From: G965197405 sp965197405
GTDB taxonomy: Bacteria > Chloroflexota > Dehalococcoidia > Lucifugimonadales > JAGWBF01
Reading direction: 5' to 3'
Length of the DNA: 64,000 nt
Assembly: GCA_965197405.1 (NCBI GenBank)
Contig: OZ240206.1
Coordinates: 124,001 to 188,000, forward strand
In this document: piece after piece, positions 43,208-50,930 of the stretch
Layout: every line of letters begins with the position of its first letter
How positions within the stretch are numbered: position 1 is the stretch's first letter
Notes under the pieces: model-generated
Told to the model about the DNA's origin: nothing
The model's input: only the letters and a program-made list of their open reading frames with translations
Databases searched by the model: none
Translations under genes and position numbers: made by a program

Positions 43208-44707
43208 ATGGACTATGAAACCATAATAGGCCTAGAAGTCCACGTCCAGCTACTCACGCAGAGCAAGATGTTCTGCTCATGCCGCGCCGACTACCAGGCT
43301 GCGGCCTCCAACAGTCTGGTGTGTCCCGTCTGTCTTGGAATGCCCGGAGCGCTGCCGGTGATTAACAAAAGGGCTGTAGAGTACACCATCATGACGGGCC
43401 TGGCCCTGAATTGCAGCATTTCTCCCTACACCAAGTTCGACAGGAAGAACTATCCCTATCCTGATCTAATGAAGGGCTACCAGATTTCCCAGTACGACAC
43501 CCCCATCGCCATCAACGGCTGCCTGGAGATAGAAACCGGTGGTTGCATGACGCGGGTGGGGATAACGAGGGTGCATCTGGAGGAGGACGTAGCCAAGCTC
43601 CAGCACGTCAGAGATTCCCGGGAGGAGCCCCGCAGCCTGGTGGACGTCAACCGCTCCGGAGTCCCCCTGATGGAGATAGTCAGCGAGCCGGACATGCGCT
43701 CCCCCGACCAGGCCCGCGAGTACCTCACCAGCGTTCATTCCATCCTCCAGTATCTGGGGGTGTCAACGGGCAACATGCAGGACGGGAGCTTCCGCTGTGA
43801 CGCCAACGTCAGCATACGGCCCGCGGGCAGCGCAGATTTCATGTCCAAGGTGGAAGTGAAGAACATGAACAGCTTCCGGGCAGTGCATAACGCCCTGAAG
43901 CACGAGGTGGACCGCCAGACTAGAATCGTGGCTGATGGGGGGAAGGTAGCCCAGGAGACCCGTGGATGGGTAGAGGAACGCAGCGTGACGGTATCCCAGC
44001 GAAGCAAGGAGTACGCCCACGACTACCGGTACTTCCCCGAGCCCGACCTGCCGCCCCTGGTCATCGAGCCTTCCTGGGTGGAGGAGATGCGGGCCGCACT
44101 GCCCGAGCTGCCGGTCCAAAGGCGGGACAGGCTCATAAGCCAGTATGGTTTGTCCGTGTACGACGCCAGCCTTCTGACAGGCTCCAGGGCCACCGCGGAC
44201 TACTTCGAGAGCTGCCTGGGGATGAAGCAAGTCGCGCCCGACCTCCTGAAAAGTCGTGCAAAGAGCGCGAGCAACTGGATACTGGTCGAACTCGGCCGCC
44301 TCCTCAACCTCAGCGGGGTGGACATAAGCGAGTCCAGAGTCACCCCAGCCCACATGGCGGAGATGCTGGAGCTTATTGACTCCGGGACCCTGAGCACAAC
44401 CCTGGCAAAGGCGGTGCTGGAGGAGTGCTCCAATACGGGTAGAGCGCCGGGGGACATAGTTAAAGAGCGGGGCTACGTACAGATAAGCGACTCCTCGGCG
44501 GTGGAGTCGGCGGTGGAAGAGGCCATCAGCGCCAGCCCCCAGGCCGTCTCCGACTATCTGAAGGGTAAGGAGACGGCGACCAGGTTCCTGATTGGGCAGG
44601 TGATGAAAATCACCCGGGGGAAGGCCAAGCCGGCCCTGGTAAACTCCCTGGTCAAGGAAAAGCTGGAGGCCATCAGGACTTCTCAGGCAGGGCAGGGGCT
44701 AGATTAA
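43208..44707 (+). CDS. gatB: Aspartyl/glutamyl-tRNA amidotransferase subunit B
   Basis: 499 residues, full length. Works in the GatCAB complex that amidates Glu-tRNAGln or Asp-tRNAAsn. Start MDYETIIGLEVHVQL; signature DVNRSGVPLMEIVSEPD; the DFMSKVEVKNMNSF segment; KEYAHDYRYFPEPDLPPL; and the C-terminal YqeY-like tail domain (about 380-499). GatA and GatC are not adjacent; the amidase at 32.0 kb is only a distant GatA relative. SecG follows by 26 bases. Confidence 0.97.
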   Translation: MDYETIIGLEVHVQLLTQSKMFCSCRADYQAAASNSLVCPVCLGMPGALPVINKRAVEYTIMTGLALNCSISPYTKFDRKNYPYPDLMKGYQISQYDTPIAINGCLEIETGGCMTRVGITRVHLEEDVAKLQHVRDSREEPRSLVDVNRSGVPLMEIVSEPDMRSPDQAREYLTSVHSILQYLGVSTGNMQDGSFRCDANVSIRPAGSADFMSKVEVKNMNSFRAVHNALKHEVDRQTRIVADGGKVAQETRGWVEERSVTVSQRSKEYAHDYRYFPEPDLPPLVIEPSWVEEMRAALPELPVQRRDRLISQYGLSVYDASLLTGSRATADYFESCLGMKQVAPDLLKSRAKSASNWILVELGRLLNLSGVDISESRVTPAHMAEMLELIDSGTLSTTLAKAVLEECSNTGRAPGDIVKERGYVQISDSSAVESAVEEAISASPQAVSDYLKGKETATRFLIGQVMKITRGKAKPALVNSLVKEKLEAIRTSQAGQGLD

Positions 44708-44733
44708 AGGTCAGATTAGATAAGGTAAGGACA

Positions 44734-44949
44734 TTGTCATCTCCTCTTCAGATTGCACAGATACTCGTATCCATAACCCTTGTGGTAATCATACTTCTAC
44801 AGGTGCGGGAGACGGGCAGCGGGTTCTTCGGCAGCTCCCAGGCCAGCTTTCGCACCCGGCGCGGGCTGGAGAAGACCTTTTTCCAGTTCACCATCGTGCT
44901 GGCCGTGGTTTTCCTGCTCATGTCCATCATCAGCGTCCGGTTCACCTAG
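44734..44949 (+). CDS. secG: Protein translocase subunit SecG
   Basis: 71 residues with two membrane helices (about 7-23 and 50-68) flanking a charged cytoplasmic loop containing ETGSGFFGSSQ, the expected Gly/Ser-rich SecG motif. Integral part of the SecYEG channel. TTG start with GGTAAGGA just upstream. Between gatB and the SAM hydrolase gene, and likely cotranscribed. Confidence 0.88.
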   Translation: MSSPLQIAQILVSITLVVIILLQVRETGSGFFGSSQASFRTRRGLEKTFFQFTIVLAVVFLLMSIISVRFT

Positions 44950-44967
44950 AAACCGGTCTGAACGCCC

Positions 44968-45816
44968 GTGATGGCAAGGGATGCCCCCCTGATAACCCTC
45001 ACCACCGACTTCGGCACGTCGGATCCCTACGTGGCCGTGATGAAGGGGGTCATCCTCGGCATCAGCCCCAGGGCTTCCATCCTAGACATCAGCCACCACA
45101 TACGGCCCCAGTCTGTCCTTGAAGGCGCTTTCATCATCGGCAGCAGCCACCGGTACTTCCCCCCTGATACGGTCCACGTCGCGGTGGTGGACCCCGGAGT
45201 CGGCACCTCCCGCAACGCAGTGCTTCTTACAACCCCTTCGGCAAGGTTCCTCGCCCCGGATAACGGCGTCCTCAGCTACATCCTGGAAGAAGGCTTCCGG
45301 CAGCGGGCTGAAATCCCGGAGGGCCCGGAAGTGGCCGTGCCCCAGGGATACATGGCCTACCGTCTCACCAACCCCGAGTTCTGGCTTCACCCCGTCAGCT
45401 CCACCTTCCATGGGAGGGATATATTCGCTCCCGTGGCCGCCCACCTGTCCCTTGGCGTGCCCCCGCACCGGTTCGGTCCGGAGGTAGGCCGCCTCGTCTG
45501 GCTCCCTGCCCAGCAACCCCGTCGGGATGACGCCGCGGTGGTGGGAGAGGTCGTCCACGTGGACCGGTTCGGCAACCTGATAACCAACATCCCGGCAGAG
45601 TTGCTGACCCGGCACGGGCCTATAGCTTCTATAACTATCATAGAGGTAAAGGGACACCGCATCGCGGGGCTGAGCACCTCCTACGCGGAGGGCGAGTGGC
45701 TCCTGGCAATCGTTGGGAGCAACGGGACCCTGGAGGTATCCGTGAAGAACGGCAGCGCCTCCGACGCGCTGGGGGCCGGCGTGGGTGAGCACGTCACAGC
45801 ACATACGACACGCTAG
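44968..45816 (+). CDS. SAM hydroxide adenosyltransferase (DUF62 family)
   Basis: 282 residues. Conserved text: LTTDFGTSDPYVAVMKG (Asp), DISHHIRPQ, VVDPGVGTSRNAV, PDNGVL, HGRDIFAPVAAHLS, and DRFGNLITN. The RDIFAPVAAH segment with Asp-Arg-His is typical of enzymes that use water to split SAM into adenosine and methionine rather than fluorinases. GTG at 44968 and ATG at 44971 are both possible starts. 18 bases after secG. Confidence 0.92.
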   Translation: MMARDAPLITLTTDFGTSDPYVAVMKGVILGISPRASILDISHHIRPQSVLEGAFIIGSSHRYFPPDTVHVAVVDPGVGTSRNAVLLTTPSARFLAPDNGVLSYILEEGFRQRAEIPEGPEVAVPQGYMAYRLTNPEFWLHPVSSTFHGRDIFAPVAAHLSLGVPPHRFGPEVGRLVWLPAQQPRRDDAAVVGEVVHVDRFGNLITNIPAELLTRHGPIASITIIEVKGHRIAGLSTSYAEGEWLLAIVGSNGTLEVSVKNGSASDALGAGVGEHVTAHTTR

Positions 45817-45830
45817 GCCCCAAGCCACCT

Positions 45831-45995
45831 GGCAGGGTCTTTCTATTCTCGACGCCAGGTGAATACAGGCCCCCGCCGCGTGTCATCCCGAGCGCAGCGA
45901 GGAATCTAAAATGCTTGGATAGCAGCACGCCTAAGAAGGCAAGGACATTAGACCCCTCGCTCCGCTCGGGGTGACAATTGAAAGGCCCTGAGCCC
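45831..45995. repeat. Dispersed palindromic repeat, copy D
   Basis: Outer arms GGCAGGGTCTTT and AAAGGCCCTG; next inward ATTCTCGACGCCAGGTGAAT on the left; core GTGTCATCCCGAGCGCAGCG ... CTCCGCTCGGGGTGACAAT. Shares these outer arms with the copy inside ispF, in opposite orientation. The gap 45817-46172 has no gene apart from this element and the following promoter. Confidence 0.8.
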
Positions 45996-46008
45996 CTTGG
46001 CCCCGCTA

Positions 46009-46036
46009 TTGACATACAGGGCGGTCGTGCTAAGAT
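46009..46036 (+). promoter_or_regulatory. Sigma-70-like promoter of the E1 operon
   Basis: TTGACA at 46009-46014, 16-base spacer, TAAGAT at 46031-46036. About 137 bases before the pdhA ATG, leaving a long leader with no recognised riboswitch. Confidence 0.55.
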
Positions 46037-46172
46037 TGTCGCATCGGAGACCTCTTCTAACTTGTAGCCTGGAAATCGGAGCAGATTCCCGGATAGCCGG
46101 GCTTTCACAAATACCGGCACAAATACGACGCCCAGCGCCAGGGTAAGGACCTCAAGATGTAAGGGGGTTGCT

Positions 46173-47180
46173 ATGGACCTCAACCGGGAGACCCTGCTGA
46201 AGTTGTACGAGACTATGGCCACCATTCGCAACTTCGAAGAGATCGGCATCTATGAAATGGGACAGAGACGGCTTTCGGGATCGGTGCACTCGTCGGCGGG
46301 ACAGGAGGCGGTGCCCACGGGCGTCTGCGCCCGGCTGGGAGACACGGACTACATCGCCAGCACCCACCGGGGCCACGGCCATTGCATAGCCAAGGGGGTT
46401 GACCCCACGCTGATGATGGCGGAGTTGTTCGGTCGCACCACCGGCACCAACAAGGGCAAGGGCGGCTCGATGCACATCGCCGACATGAGCAAGGGGATGC
46501 TGGGGACCAACGGGATAGTGGCCGGCAGCGTGCCCCTTGCGGTGGGAGCGGCCCTCACTAGCTCGATAAAGGGCACGGGACGGGTGGCGGTGGCCTTCTT
46601 CGGCGACGGCGGCGCCAACCAGGGGGTGCTCCACGAAAGCATGAACCTGGCCTCCGTCTGGAAGCTCCCGGTCCTCTTCGTGTGTGAGAACAACCATTAT
46701 GCGGAGTCCACCCCCGTGGAGTACGCGCTATCCATAGAGAACGTGGCTGACAGGGGGCCGGCCTACAATATGCCCGGGGTGGTGGTGGATGGGATGGACG
46801 TGTTCGACGTGTACGAGGCCACAGGCCAGGCCGTAGAGCGGGCCCGTTCGGGCCAGGGGCCCAGTATTCTGGAGTGCAAGACCTATCGCTACTACGGCCA
46901 CACCGTCTTCGATAACCCCAGGACTTACCGCACCGCGGAGGAGGAGCAGCACTGGCGCGGCCGGGACCCCCTCAAGCTCTTCCGGGCACGCGTGCTGGAG
47001 GAAGGCTCCCTCAACTCGGAGGAGTTGGACGAAATAGACCGAAGGACGGAGCAGCTAATCCGGGATGCCATCAAGTTCGCCGATGAGAGTCCTCTGCCGC
47101 TCGAAGAGGAGCTATACACCGACGTATACGTGGAGTACCCGCGGGAAGGGTTGCGCCGGGGCGCTAGCATGACGGTCTAA
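46173..47180 (+). CDS. pdhA: Thiamine-diphosphate-dependent 2-oxo acid or acetoin dehydrogenase E1 alpha
   Basis: 335 residues. The TPP-binding motif begins GDGGANQGVLHE and ends CENN about 25 residues later. STHRGHGHCIAKG and KGKGGSMHIAD are the usual active-site segments, and YRYYGHTVFD the substrate-side loop. It forms an alpha2beta2 heterotetramer with the next gene's product. AAGGGGG precedes ATG. Pyruvate, acetoin or branched-chain keto acid substrates cannot be separated by eye, though the MGQRRLSGSVHSS start is acetoin-like. Confidence 0.92.
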   Translation: MDLNRETLLKLYETMATIRNFEEIGIYEMGQRRLSGSVHSSAGQEAVPTGVCARLGDTDYIASTHRGHGHCIAKGVDPTLMMAELFGRTTGTNKGKGGSMHIADMSKGMLGTNGIVAGSVPLAVGAALTSSIKGTGRVAVAFFGDGGANQGVLHESMNLASVWKLPVLFVCENNHYAESTPVEYALSIENVADRGPAYNMPGVVVDGMDVFDVYEATGQAVERARSGQGPSILECKTYRYYGHTVFDNPRTYRTAEEEQHWRGRDPLKLFRARVLEEGSLNSEELDEIDRRTEQLIRDAIKFADESPLPLEEELYTDVYVEYPREGLRRGASMTV

Positions 47181-47237
47181 GGCGTGCCGTTAGCCCGGTC
47201 GAGGCTTGCCCAGGGGCAAGACAAGAAGAGGAGAGGC

Positions 47238-48269
47238 ATGACTACTACCACAGACAGGCAGATTCGCTACAGGGAAGCCATAAACGAGGCCCTCATACAG
47301 GAGATGGAGCGCGACCCCTCCATCATCATCATGGGCGAGGAGATAGCAGGGGGTGCGGGAAGGGAGCACCTGGGCATCCAAGACGCCTGGGGAGGCGCTT
47401 TCAAGACCACGGTGGGCCTCATCCAGAAATTCGGCTCGACCAGGGTGAAGGATACACCCCTCTCCGAGGCCGCCTTCGTGGGAACGGCCATTGGGGCCGC
47501 CTCCACCGGCCTGCGCCCGGTGGCCGAGCTGATGTTCGTGGACTTCATAGGGGTGTGCATGGACCAGATTCTGAACAACGCCGCCAAGATGCGGTACATG
47601 TACGGGGGCCAGGTCAAGGTCCCCTTCACCCTTCTGACCCGCATCGGGGCCGGCACCGGCTCCGCCGCCCAGCACTCGGAGTCCTTCTACTCCATTTTCA
47701 GCCACATACCGGGCATCAAGGGAGTGGTCCCCTGCGACCCCTATACGGCCAAGGGACTGCTGGTCTCGGCCATCAGGGACGACGACCCCGTGGTCTTCTT
47801 CGAGCACAAGCTGCTATACCCCGAGACCGGCCCGGTGCCCGAGGAGTCCTACGCCATCCCCCTGGGCAAGGCGCGTATTGTGAAGCCGGGGAGGGACATA
47901 ACGCTGGTGGGCGTGTCCCGGATGACCCTGGTGTGCCTGGAGGCGGCGGAGACCCTGGCAGGGGAGGGAATTGACGCCGAAGTTGTGGACCTGATGAGCG
48001 TATCGCCGATAGACTACGACCTCATCCTCGACTCGGTCCGCAGGACCCACCGCGTAGTGGTGGTGGATGAAGATACCCCCCGTTGCAGCATCGCCACCGA
48101 CCTATGCTCCGCCGTAGCGGAGGAGGCTTTCGACTACCTGGATGCACCCCCCACGAAAGTGACCGCGCCCCATACCCCGGTGCCCTATAGCAAACCCCTG
48201 GAAGGAGTGTATATACCCGATGCTCCGAGGGTCATCGGGACAGTAAAACGCATCCTGAACATGCGCTAG
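47238..48269 (+). CDS. pdhB: E1 beta subunit of the same dehydrogenase
   Basis: 343 residues from ATG 47238 with GAGGAGAGG upstream; the longer frame to 47184 lacks a ribosome site. Transketolase-like pyrimidine domain (YREAINEALIQEME, IIMGEEIAGGAG) and C-terminal transketolase domain (VKPGRDITLVGVSRM, VVVDEDTPRCSI). Partners with the upstream alpha subunit, 57 bases away. No E2 (lipoyl transferase) or E3 gene follows, so this E1 must share an E2 encoded elsewhere, or work alone. Confidence 0.93.
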   Translation: MTTTTDRQIRYREAINEALIQEMERDPSIIIMGEEIAGGAGREHLGIQDAWGGAFKTTVGLIQKFGSTRVKDTPLSEAAFVGTAIGAASTGLRPVAELMFVDFIGVCMDQILNNAAKMRYMYGGQVKVPFTLLTRIGAGTGSAAQHSESFYSIFSHIPGIKGVVPCDPYTAKGLLVSAIRDDDPVVFFEHKLLYPETGPVPEESYAIPLGKARIVKPGRDITLVGVSRMTLVCLEAAETLAGEGIDAEVVDLMSVSPIDYDLILDSVRRTHRVVVVDEDTPRCSIATDLCSAVAEEAFDYLDAPPTKVTAPHTPVPYSKPLEGVYIPDAPRVIGTVKRILNMR

Positions 48270-48630
48270 ATGCCCATCTGCGAAAGAACAGACGGCGTGA
48301 GCGCCGAGCCTTGGCGCCACGCCGATGAACTCGCCTTCCCCCTTCAACCCACCCGCAGACGGCCCGTGACCCTGATGGCGCCAATCCGCCTCTTTTCGCC
48401 CGCTGGCGCTCCGACGGTCGCCGCGCAATTGCCGTCTCGTGGAGGGTTCTCATACCCGTCTTCCTTACACATATGTTCTATGGTATTATGTATAGTGTAA
48501 GGAAGGACGGGCGTTCCGCATTCCGGTATTACGCCTCCACTTCCCCGGTATGAGGACCGATGATGCGATAATGCGTCCATTTTGAGGCCTGGCAATACCA
48601 TACTCTATCTTCAAGACCTTGGCCGGAGCC
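48270..48630. other. Intergenic region with a long hairpin
   Basis: 361 bases, no gene. It contains the large inverted repeat listed separately at 48455-48511. The rest shows no motif. Confidence 0.5.
48455..48511. promoter_or_regulatory. Long inverted repeat with AT-rich centre (operator or terminator)
   Basis: Left arm CCCGTCTTCCTTACAC (48455-48470), right arm GTGTAAGGAAGGACGGG (48495-48511), 16 pairs with a single bulged base, and a 24-base AT-rich loop containing TATTAT and TATAGT. It could end the E1 operon, or be an operator over the promoter of the PIN/TRAM-ispD-ispF-cysS run 120 bases downstream. Confidence 0.5.
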
Positions 48631-49479
48631 ATGAGAATACTGAACCAGATATCCACCGCCACCATCGTAGCGGGCACCGTCGGGCTCGTAGCGGGGCTAG
48701 TCATAGCCGCTCTCATCTCTATCCCCATCCTCAACCTGGAAGGGTGGGTTAGCTGGGGTGTACCCTTGATCATCACTTTCTCCCTGGGACTGCTAGGCTT
48801 GTTGATAGGGATAAATCGAGAGAGGGCGATGCGTGGGGTCCTGCCCAAAGGCATGGTTGGCGCATCCGGCAGCGACTCCACTGACACCAGAATAATCGTG
48901 GACACCAGCGCCATAATAGATGGCCGAATCGCAGACCTGGGCCAGACCGGCTTCCTCCAGGGCACCCTGATCGTTCCTGGATATGTTCTCGACGAGCTGC
49001 GCCACATAGCCGACTCCAGCGACGCCCTGAGAAGGAATCGTGGACGCAGGGGGCTTGAGCTCTTGGGCAAGCTTCGCAAGGACCCGGGTGTGCCAATCCA
49101 GGTCCTGGACGTGGATTTCAGCAACGGCGCAGAGGTGGACGGAGAGCTTGTGAAGCTGGCCAAAACTATGAAGGCCCTCATCCTGACCACCGATTTCAAC
49201 CTGAATCGAGTGGCCGAGCTTCAGGGTATCCAGGTGCTGAACGTCAACGAGCTGTCCAACGCCCTGAAGCCGATGGTGCTTCCCGGGGAGGAGCTTACTG
49301 TGAATATCATCCAGGAGGGGAGGGAAGTAGGGCAGGGGGTCGCCTTCCTGGACGACGGCACGATGATCGTGGTGGAGGGCGGCAGGCGCTATTTGAACAG
49401 CCTCCAGGACGTGACTGTGACCCGCGTGCTCCAGACGGCAGCCGGACGTATTATCTTCGCCCAGCCCAAAGCGGGGTAA
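48631..49479 (+). CDS. PIN/TRAM domain membrane protein (YacL-like)
   Basis: 282 residues from ATG 48631; a TTG at 48619 is an alternative. Two or three hydrophobic segments (residues about 10-65) precede the PIN nuclease domain (about 85-205: IIVDTSAIIDGRIAD, VLDELRHIADS, TTDFNLNRVAEL) and a TRAM domain at the end. In Bacillus yacL also lies upstream of ispD-ispF-cysS, and the same order is seen here. The first Asp of the PIN site is conserved, so nuclease activity is plausible. Its RNA target is unknown. Confidence 0.88.
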   Translation: MRILNQISTATIVAGTVGLVAGLVIAALISIPILNLEGWVSWGVPLIITFSLGLLGLLIGINRERAMRGVLPKGMVGASGSDSTDTRIIVDTSAIIDGRIADLGQTGFLQGTLIVPGYVLDELRHIADSSDALRRNRGRRGLELLGKLRKDPGVPIQVLDVDFSNGAEVDGELVKLAKTMKALILTTDFNLNRVAELQGIQVLNVNELSNALKPMVLPGEELTVNIIQEGREVGQGVAFLDDGTMIVVEGGRRYLNSLQDVTVTRVLQTAAGRIIFAQPKAG

Positions 49480-49482
49480 TAC

Positions 49483-50217
49483 ATGGCGGAGGCATCCCAA
49501 CCCGCCGGGGCAGACGGCGGTAGCGAGTCCCATCGGGTGGGCGTGGTCGTCGTGGCCGCCGGCGAGAGCCGCCGCATGGCCGGCGTGGACAAAATCTTCA
49601 CGCCCCTTCTCGGCGTGCCCCTCATAGCCCATACCATAGAAGCCCTGGAAGTCTGTCCCATCGTCAGCGCCCTATCCCTTGTCCTGTCCCAGGACAACGT
49701 GGAAATGGGCCAGGCCATCGCCAGGGAGCGAGGCTGGCGCAAGGTGACGTCGGTCTGCCCAGGCGGGCAGAGGCGTCAGGACTCGGTGCGGCTCGGGCTG
49801 GAGCAGCTTTCCCGGTGTTCTTGGGTGGCGGTCCACGACGGCGCGCGCCCGTGCATCGGGCCTGGGCTTCTGGAACGGGGACTGGAGGCCGCCGGGGAGA
49901 CGGGGGCGGCGGTGGCAGCAGTGCCCGCCAAAGATACCATCAAGGTAATATCCTCCCTCGGCCTGGTGGAGTCCACGCCACCCAGGGAAACCCTCCGGAT
50001 GGTGCAGACCCCCCAGGTGTTCAGGTACGACTTGCTTCTCCAGGCGCATCGCACTATTCAAGAAACAGTCACCGACGACGCCTCCATGGTCGAGCGTCTG
50101 GGCGTCATGGTTAAAGTCTTCATGGGTTCCTACAGCAACCTCAAGGTCACCACTCCCGAGGACCTGGCTATCGCCGAGGTCTTTCTCAGGGCGGCGAAGG
50201 CCCGGGGTGAGGGTTAG
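49483..50217 (+). CDS. ispD: 2-C-methyl-D-erythritol 4-phosphate cytidylyltransferase
   Basis: 244 residues. Third step of the MEP isoprenoid pathway. Nucleotide-binding VVVAAGESRRMAGVDK, PGGQRRQDSVRLGL, and VHDGARPCI motifs, plus TDDASMVERLG. Three bases after the PIN/TRAM gene, and its stop shares a base with the ispF GTG (TAGTG), so translation is coupled. Confidence 0.95.
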   Translation: MAEASQPAGADGGSESHRVGVVVVAAGESRRMAGVDKIFTPLLGVPLIAHTIEALEVCPIVSALSLVLSQDNVEMGQAIARERGWRKVTSVCPGGQRRQDSVRLGLEQLSRCSWVAVHDGARPCIGPGLLERGLEAAGETGAAVAAVPAKDTIKVISSLGLVESTPPRETLRMVQTPQVFRYDLLLQAHRTIQETVTDDASMVERLGVMVKVFMGSYSNLKVTTPEDLAIAEVFLRAAKARGEG

Positions 50218-50930
50218 TGGCGTCAAGGGTAGGCATGGGGTTCGACGCTCATCCCCTGGTGGAAAACCGGCCCCTGGTCCTGGGCGGCGTCGAGGTCCCT
50301 TCCGGGAAAGGGCTGGCGGGCCATAGCGACGGAGATGTCCTGGTGCACGCCATCATGGACGCCCTCTTGGGCGCCGCCGGACTGGGGGACAAGGGCAGCC
50401 ATTTCCCCTCCAGCGACCCCAGCTACAAGGACATATCCAGCCTTGTGCTCCTGTCGAGGGTCGCCGAGCTTATACGTGGAGAACCCCCCGCCTCCGGCGA
50501 GGCAGGGCCTTTTCATTGTCACCCCGAGCGGAGCGAGGGGTCTAAAGTCCCAGCTGACCGCGGTCTTATTCTGGCCCGTACTGCCTTGATTCCGACTTTT
50601 GTTAGTCGCCATTTTAGATTCCTCACTCCGCTTCGCTCCGTTCGGAATGACACACGGCGGGTCGTGGATTCACCTAGCGTCGAGAATCAAAAGGCCCCTC
50701 CCGGCGGGGGGAAGGCTTGGCGAATAGTAAATATAGATGCTACAATGTTGGCGCAAAGGCCCATGCTGGGCCCTTTTATCAAGGGGATGAAAGATAAGAT
50801 AAGCGCTGCCCTGTCCATATCCGAGGGCAGTGTGAGTATCAAGGCCACGACCACCGACCATTTGGGCTTCGTGGGCAGAGAAGAGGGCATAGCCGCCTAC
50901 GCCGTGGCCTTGGTGGAGGAGACGGTATGA
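50217..50930 (+). CDS. ispF: 2-C-methyl-D-erythritol 2,4-cyclodiphosphate synthase with in-frame repeat insertion
   Basis: 237 residues instead of the usual about 157. Residues 1-86 and 168-237 are normal IspF: GFDAHPLVE with metal ligands Asp10 and His12, GHSDGDVLVHAIMDALLGA, and DKGSHFP; then WRIVNIDATMLAQRP and KATTTDHLGFVG. Between helix SLVLLSRVAELI and strand WRIVNIDA are about 80 extra residues, including CHPERSEGSK and FLTPLRSVRNDT, translated from a dispersed palindromic repeat. The reading frame is preserved throughout, so the enzyme may still function with a surface loop. GTG start overlaps ispD; the cysS ATG overlaps its stop. Confidence 0.93.
   Translation: MASRVGMGFDAHPLVENRPLVLGGVEVPSGKGLAGHSDGDVLVHAIMDALLGAAGLGDKGSHFPSSDPSYKDISSLVLLSRVAELIRGEPPASGEAGPFHCHPERSEGSKVPADRGLILARTALIPTFVSRHFRFLTPLRSVRNDTRRVVDSPSVENQKAPPGGGKAWRIVNIDATMLAQRPMLGPFIKGMKDKISAALSISEGSVSIKATTTDHLGFVGREEGIAAYAVALVEETV
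50475..50717 (+). mobile_element. Palindromic repeat (copy E) inserted in frame in ispF
   Basis: About 243 bases, a multiple of three. Terminal inverted arms CCCCCCGCC and GGCGGGGGG, then GGGCCTTTT/AAAAGGCCC, ATTGTCACCCCGAGCGGAGC on the left, and CTCCGTTCGGAATGACACAC plus GCGTCGAGAAT on the right. Same arms as copy D at 45.8 kb, so one element family. No transposase is encoded, so a nonautonomous MITE-like element. Confidence 0.85.
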
